Positions 4,974 to 8,465 of a stretch of 8,465 nt of DNA are shown in pieces. A model generated the notes under the pieces. It saw only the letters and a program-made list of their open reading frames with translations, searched no databases and had not been told where the DNA came from. Position 1 is the stretch's first letter, and every line of letters begins with the position of its first letter. The DNA comes from Lachnospiraceae bacterium (GTDB taxonomy: Bacteria > Bacillota > Clostridia > Lachnospirales > Lachnospiraceae), in NCBI GenBank assembly GCA_017958585.1, contig JAGDCK010000224.1:1-8465 (forward strand), given 5' to 3'. The position numbers were made by a program, and so were the translations under genes.

Positions 4974-6575
4974 ATGGAAGTAACAGGAATCTCAAAGGAA
5001 GAAAAACTCATAATCGGACAGGCAGAGAAGGACCGTGAGAGCGGCGTACTCTCTGAGGAAAAGTGTCAGTCCATACTGGAATCGGCAGCAGAATTAAAAT
5101 CTGATGCCCTTTTTGGCGTGGGATATTTTTATTTTGCCGAATACTATTATTTTCACAGCAGCCTCGACAATTCCATGCATTGGCTGAATGAGTGCGTAAA
5201 GCGCTTCTCCGCCACCAAACAGACTGAGTACCTGGCAAGGACCTATAACCTGATGGGTATGGCTTCGGGAGACATGGGAAACCGCCTCGGAGCCCTGAAC
5301 TATTTTTATATCAGTCTCAGATATACGGCTAATACGGATTTTTATTATACCAGAGCCAGAAGCTATTCAAACCTGGGCGTGGTATTTATGCAGATGCGAA
5401 AATATGCCGACGCCGCAGAGGAATTCCAAAAAGCATTAAAATATTTTGATGAATATAACGGCCTTCAGGCAGGACACATTACCGACAGTGTTGTCATGTT
5501 AGGTATAAGCTTTGCCCTAAGCGGTAACTTCAAAGGTGCCGTTGAAATGTACAAAAAGGCAGAGGAAATGAGGGAAAAATATCCCGATGCCCGCTATTCC
5601 AAACTGACATTCCATGTGCTTGAAGCCACGGTAAGATTTGCGGAGGGGGACTTCATAGGCGCAAGACTCATCGTCATGAGTGATGAGGTGCTTAAGCCTT
5701 CGCCAAGACATGAGAGGGAACTGATGAACATGATCATTCCCGCCATCGACCTTTTGATACAGGCGGACAGGGAGTCCAGCATCTCCTGGGTTTTGGCAAA
5801 TCTTACGGACAAACAGATCGAGAGCAATCCCGAAGTGTTCATGACACTTTACCCGTATATCAGCAGACAATACGTGCAGGACGGAAGGTTTGACAAATAC
5901 AGAGAAGGAACCGCCAGGTATCTTGATATCTATGAGGAACACACCCGTACAGGCCTGCAGATGACCGCCAGGATACTGGAAATGTCCGGCGAGATAAAGA
6001 GCATGGAGCGAAAGCAGGAAAGGCTTAAATTCCACAACAGCACCCTGAGAAACATCGCATACTATGATTCCATGACGGAGCTTCCAAACAGGGCATATTT
6101 AAACGAATACCTGTCGGAAAAGTTTGAGGATGCAAAGGAGAGCAAGCAGAGCCTCGGCATCGAACTGATGGATATCGATAAATTCAAAAAATACAATGAC
6201 ACCTACGGCCACCTCCAGGGAGATGAATGCATCATTGCCGTCGGAAAGGCATTAAAAAAATACGCCTCCGAGGATGTGTTCTGCGCCAGATACGGCGGGG
6301 ATGAGTTCATGGTGGTTTACACAGGAGTTGAGCCTGACAGGATAAAAGACATCGTTGTCGCCATCAGAGATGACGTCAGAAACATGGAGATCATCACCGA
6401 GGACGGACATGTCACGAATGTCACCTTGAGCCAGGGAGTTTTCACAAAGGTTCCCGAGGATGAACATGAGTGGGATTTCAGTTCAAAAGCGGATGTATGC
6501 CTGTATGAGTCAAAAAAAGCAGGCCGCGATCAGATTACAATGAATATAAATGATATAGAAAAGGAGACTTTTTAG
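4974..6575 (+). CDS. TPR-containing diguanylate cyclase (GGDEF domain)
   Basis: This is a 533-residue soluble protein with no signal peptide or membrane span. An aromatic-rich N-terminal region leads into TPR-like helices at about residues 44-77, 86-118, 127-160 and 169-202; the third (SYSNLGVVFMQMRKYADAAEEF) is close to canonical. A coiled-coil linker spans about 322-360, and the GGDEF domain runs from D365 (DSMTELPNR) to about 528. The active site looks intact: metal ligand D400 in MDIDKFKKYND, guanine contacts N408 and D417, and R-Y-GGDEF with GGDEF at 441-445. It should therefore make cyclic di-GMP from two GTP. The inhibitory I-site RxxD is missing (SEDV instead). The TPRs probably sense a protein or peptide partner, which is inference. 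No Shine-Dalgarno sequence precedes the ATG. The gene is 21 bases after glpK and abuts the next gene. Confidence 0.88.
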   Translation: MEVTGISKEEKLIIGQAEKDRESGVLSEEKCQSILESAAELKSDALFGVGYFYFAEYYYFHSSLDNSMHWLNECVKRFSATKQTEYLARTYNLMGMASGDMGNRLGALNYFYISLRYTANTDFYYTRARSYSNLGVVFMQMRKYADAAEEFQKALKYFDEYNGLQAGHITDSVVMLGISFALSGNFKGAVEMYKKAEEMREKYPDARYSKLTFHVLEATVRFAEGDFIGARLIVMSDEVLKPSPRHERELMNMIIPAIDLLIQADRESSISWVLANLTDKQIESNPEVFMTLYPYISRQYVQDGRFDKYREGTARYLDIYEEHTRTGLQMTARILEMSGEIKSMERKQERLKFHNSTLRNIAYYDSMTELPNRAYLNEYLSEKFEDAKESKQSLGIELMDIDKFKKYNDTYGHLQGDECIIAVGKALKKYASEDVFCARYGGDEFMVVYTGVEPDRIKDIVVAIRDDVRNMEIITEDGHVTNVTLSQGVFTKVPEDEHEWDFSSKADVCLYESKKAGRDQITMNINDIEKETF

Positions 6576-7775
6576 ATGTTAGTGCAAAAATACAAGGACA
6601 TGCTCTCGGGCAAGTCAGTCATCAGAGAATTGTCGGAATTTGCCACAGCCAGAGGAAAGGAAATCGGCTACGAGAACGTGTTTGACTATAGCCTGGGAAA
6701 TCCCTCCGTTCCCGTGCCAAAGGAATTTACGGACAGAATGATCCAGCTTCTTGCCACCAGGCCCACAAACGAGCTTCACGGTTACAGCCCAAGTCTCGGT
6801 ATCACATCTGTCAGAGAAGCCATTGCAGAGTCTTTGAAAAACAGATTCGGGATCCCCTACACAAAGGATCATATTTTTATGGCAAGCGGTGCCGCAGGTG
6901 CTTTGGCACATGCCTTCAGACTTGTCACGGAGCCCGGGGATGAGATCCTCACGTTTGCTCCGTTTTTCCCCGAATATCATCCTTACGTTGATCTGACGGG
7001 AGCTGTGTTAAAGGTGGTTCCCCCTAATACGGAGACCTTCCAGATTAATTTTGAAGCATTTGAAGAGATGCTCACTGAAAAAGTCATGGCGGTACTTGTT
7101 AATACCCCCAACAACCCTTCCGGAGTGGTATACAGCACGGAGACGGTAAAGCGCCTGGCTGATACTCTCAAGAGGAAAAGCGAGGAGTACGGACATATCA
7201 TCTACCTCATTTCCGACGAACCCTACAGAGAGATAGTATTTGAGGGAGTGGATGCTCCGTGTGTTTCTAAGTTCTACGACAATACCATCATGTGCTATTC
7301 ATTCTCAAAATCCCTGTCACTTCCGGGAGAGAGAATCGGATACGTGGCCATCAATCCGGCATGCGCTGACGCTGAGACCATGGTCTACATGTGCGGTCAG
7401 ATATCAAGAGGTATCGGACACAACTGTCCGCCCAGTATCATTCAGCTGGCTGTGAGCGATGTGCTGGATAAGACCGCGGATCTTTCCGTGTACGAGACAA
7501 ACATGAACCTTATATATGATAAACTGGTTGAACTTGGATTTACGGTTGTGAAGCCGGGCGGAACTTTTTATATTTTCCCCAAGGCTTTGGAGGAGGATGC
7601 AAAGGCTTTTTCAAAAAAGGCGCTTAAATATGACCTTATTCTGGTGCCTGCCGACACCTTTGGCGCGCCGGGTTTCTTTAGAATGGCATATTGCATAGAA
7701 ACGGAAAAGGTAAAGAGAAGCCTGGAAGCCCTGGAGAGATTTGTAAAAACTGAATACCCCAATGCAGGAAAATAA
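6576..7775 (+). CDS. PLP-dependent aminotransferase, class I/II (fold type I)
   Basis: This 399-residue protein is a cytosolic PLP enzyme. Visible landmarks are YSLGNPS near the N-terminus, LHGYSPSLGITSVREA (substrate-side loop), NTPNNPSG (176-183, including the PLP-contacting Asn), SDEPYR with D214 that pairs with the pyridine nitrogen and Y217, SFSKSLSLPGER with the Schiff-base lysine K245, and R369 in FFRMAYC, the usual carboxylate-binding arginine. Length is normal for the family. The amino-acid substrate cannot be told from sequence; aspartate-, aromatic- or alanine-type use is possible. Its ATG directly follows the TAG of the GGDEF gene with no intervening base. AAGGAG (6561-6566) lies inside the end of that gene, so translation is likely coupled. 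A functional link to cyclic di-GMP is not evident. Confidence 0.9.
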   Translation: MLVQKYKDMLSGKSVIRELSEFATARGKEIGYENVFDYSLGNPSVPVPKEFTDRMIQLLATRPTNELHGYSPSLGITSVREAIAESLKNRFGIPYTKDHIFMASGAAGALAHAFRLVTEPGDEILTFAPFFPEYHPYVDLTGAVLKVVPPNTETFQINFEAFEEMLTEKVMAVLVNTPNNPSGVVYSTETVKRLADTLKRKSEEYGHIIYLISDEPYREIVFEGVDAPCVSKFYDNTIMCYSFSKSLSLPGERIGYVAINPACADAETMVYMCGQISRGIGHNCPPSIIQLAVSDVLDKTADLSVYETNMNLIYDKLVELGFTVVKPGGTFYIFPKALEEDAKAFSKKALKYDLILVPADTFGAPGFFRMAYCIETEKVKRSLEALERFVKTEYPNAGK

Positions 7776-7793
7776 ACAGGAGAAGAGATAATA

Positions 7794-8465
7794 ATGATAG
7801 AGATTTTAAAAGCGATACTTTACGGAATCGTGGAGGGGATCACCGAGTGGCTCCCCATCAGTTCCACGGGACATATGATCTTACTTGATGAATTTGTAAA
7901 ATTAAACGTATCCGAAGAGTTTTGGAATATGTTTTTGGTAGTGATCCAGCTGGGGGCGATCCTTGCGGTGGTGATCCTGTTCTGGAACAAAATCTGGCCC
8001 TTTGGCAAAAAGACAAATACGGATCCGGTAAAGGAGACAGGCCTTTTGTCCCTTTGCAAAAAAGATGTATGGACCATGTGGTTTAAGATAATCGTGGCAT
8101 GCATTCCTGCCATCATCGTGGTGGCTCTCGGAGTCGACGACTGGTTCGAGGAAAAATTCTACAACGGTGTCAGTGTAGCCATCGCACTTATCGTGTTCGG
8201 TATCGGATTCATCGTGATCGAGACAGTTAGAAAAGGCAAGGAGCCAAAGATCGGAAGCTTAAGCGAGCTTTCATACAAAGCTGCGGTTATCATCGGTTTA
8301 TGGCAGCTTGTGGCAGCCCTTTTCCCCGGAACCAGCAGGAGCGGAGCCACGATCCTCGGAGCACTTCTTATCGGTGTGTCCAGAACGGTGGCAGCAGAGT
8401 TTACTTTCTTTATGGCAATACCCGTTATGTTCGGATCAAGCTTACTGGAGATATTGGACTTTGGA
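7794..8465 (+). CDS. uppP: Undecaprenyl-diphosphatase UppP/BacA (C-terminus beyond window)
   Basis: The first 224 codons of a polytopic membrane enzyme are present. It dephosphorylates undecaprenyl diphosphate to recycle the lipid carrier for peptidoglycan and other wall polymers, and overexpression of such proteins gives bacitracin resistance. The family's two signature motifs are intact: EGITEWLPISSTGH (14-27, with E14, E18 and H27 matching the catalytic Glu/His set) and PGTSRSGATILG (178-189, with catalytic R182). Several hydrophobic segments follow, for example FLVVIQLGAILAVVILF and VAIALIVFGIGFIVIE. Family members are usually about 260-290 residues, so the last 40-60 are missing. AGGAG (7778-7782) lies 11 bases before the ATG. 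The gene starts 18 bases after the aminotransferase without a terminator, so cotranscription is likely. Confidence 0.95.
   Translation, partial: MIEILKAILYGIVEGITEWLPISSTGHMILLDEFVKLNVSEEFWNMFLVVIQLGAILAVVILFWNKIWPFGKKTNTDPVKETGLLSLCKKDVWTMWFKIIVACIPAIIVVALGVDDWFEEKFYNGVSVAIALIVFGIGFIVIETVRKGKEPKIGSLSELSYKAAVIIGLWQLVAALFPGTSRSGATILGALLIGVSRTVAAEFTFFMAIPVMFGSSLLEILDFG

Noticed and set aside
5517..6035. Minus-strand open frame of about 172 codons inside the GGDEF gene
   Set aside because: Antisense shadow of the TPR/linker region, with a low-complexity pattern and no ribosome binding site.
1..8465. CRISPR array, transposon ends, tRNA/rRNA genes or phage/defence modules
   Set aside because: No spaced direct repeats, transposase or integrase motifs, tRNA-like cloverleafs or defence domains were seen; all long plus-strand frames are ordinary housekeeping or catabolic genes.

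Overview
The window looks like chromosome from a Gram-positive Clostridia-type bacterium, most likely a member of the Lachnospiraceae or a relative. The reasons are strong AGGAGG-type ribosome binding sites, tightly packed genes, moderate GC with AT-rich promoters, and the gene set glpA-like / FAD-NAD(P) oxidoreductase / DUF1667 / glpK, which is typical of anaerobic Firmicutes and Thermotogae. The assignment is by gene content and style only; no database search was possible.

Layout. (1) Positions 1-404, minus strand: the 5' part of an SPFH-domain membrane protein (HflK-like) that runs off the left edge. (2) 405-612: a divergent, AT-rich promoter region with a predicted promoter on each strand and several short perfect inverted or direct repeats at the two promoters. 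(3) 613-4952, plus strand: a four-gene glycerol / glycerol-3-phosphate (G3P) block. It holds a G3P dehydrogenase-type flavoprotein with a C-terminal BFD-like [2Fe-2S] domain, a pyridine-nucleotide-disulfide-type FAD/NAD(P) oxidoreductase, a small four-cysteine DUF1667 protein read from a TTG start, and glycerol kinase. (4) 4974-6575: a soluble TPR-coiled coil-GGDEF diguanylate cyclase, without a visible ribosome binding site but with a promoter-like element ending right at its ATG. (5) 6576-7775: a class I/II PLP-dependent aminotransferase that abuts the GGDEF gene. (6) 7794 to the right edge: undecaprenyl-diphosphatase UppP, truncated by the window.

How the genes may work together. Glycerol kinase makes G3P, and the GlpA-like protein oxidises it to dihydroxyacetone phosphate. 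Electrons could pass through the [2Fe-2S] domain, and perhaps a metal or Fe-S centre on the DUF1667 protein, to the second flavoprotein and NAD(P). No membrane-anchoring GlpC and no GlpF facilitator are present in the window. No terminator is visible between 613 and 8465, so readthrough from glp genes into the GGDEF, aminotransferase and uppP genes is possible, although the GGDEF gene seems to have its own promoter.

Nothing here is clearly a new defence or mobile system. The points most worth a second look are the resemblance of DUF1667 to the N-terminal Fe-S domain of molybdopterin oxidoreductases, the possible leaderless diguanylate cyclase, the palindromic operator candidates in the divergent promoter region, and a glycerol kinase that lacks the usual regulatory residues.
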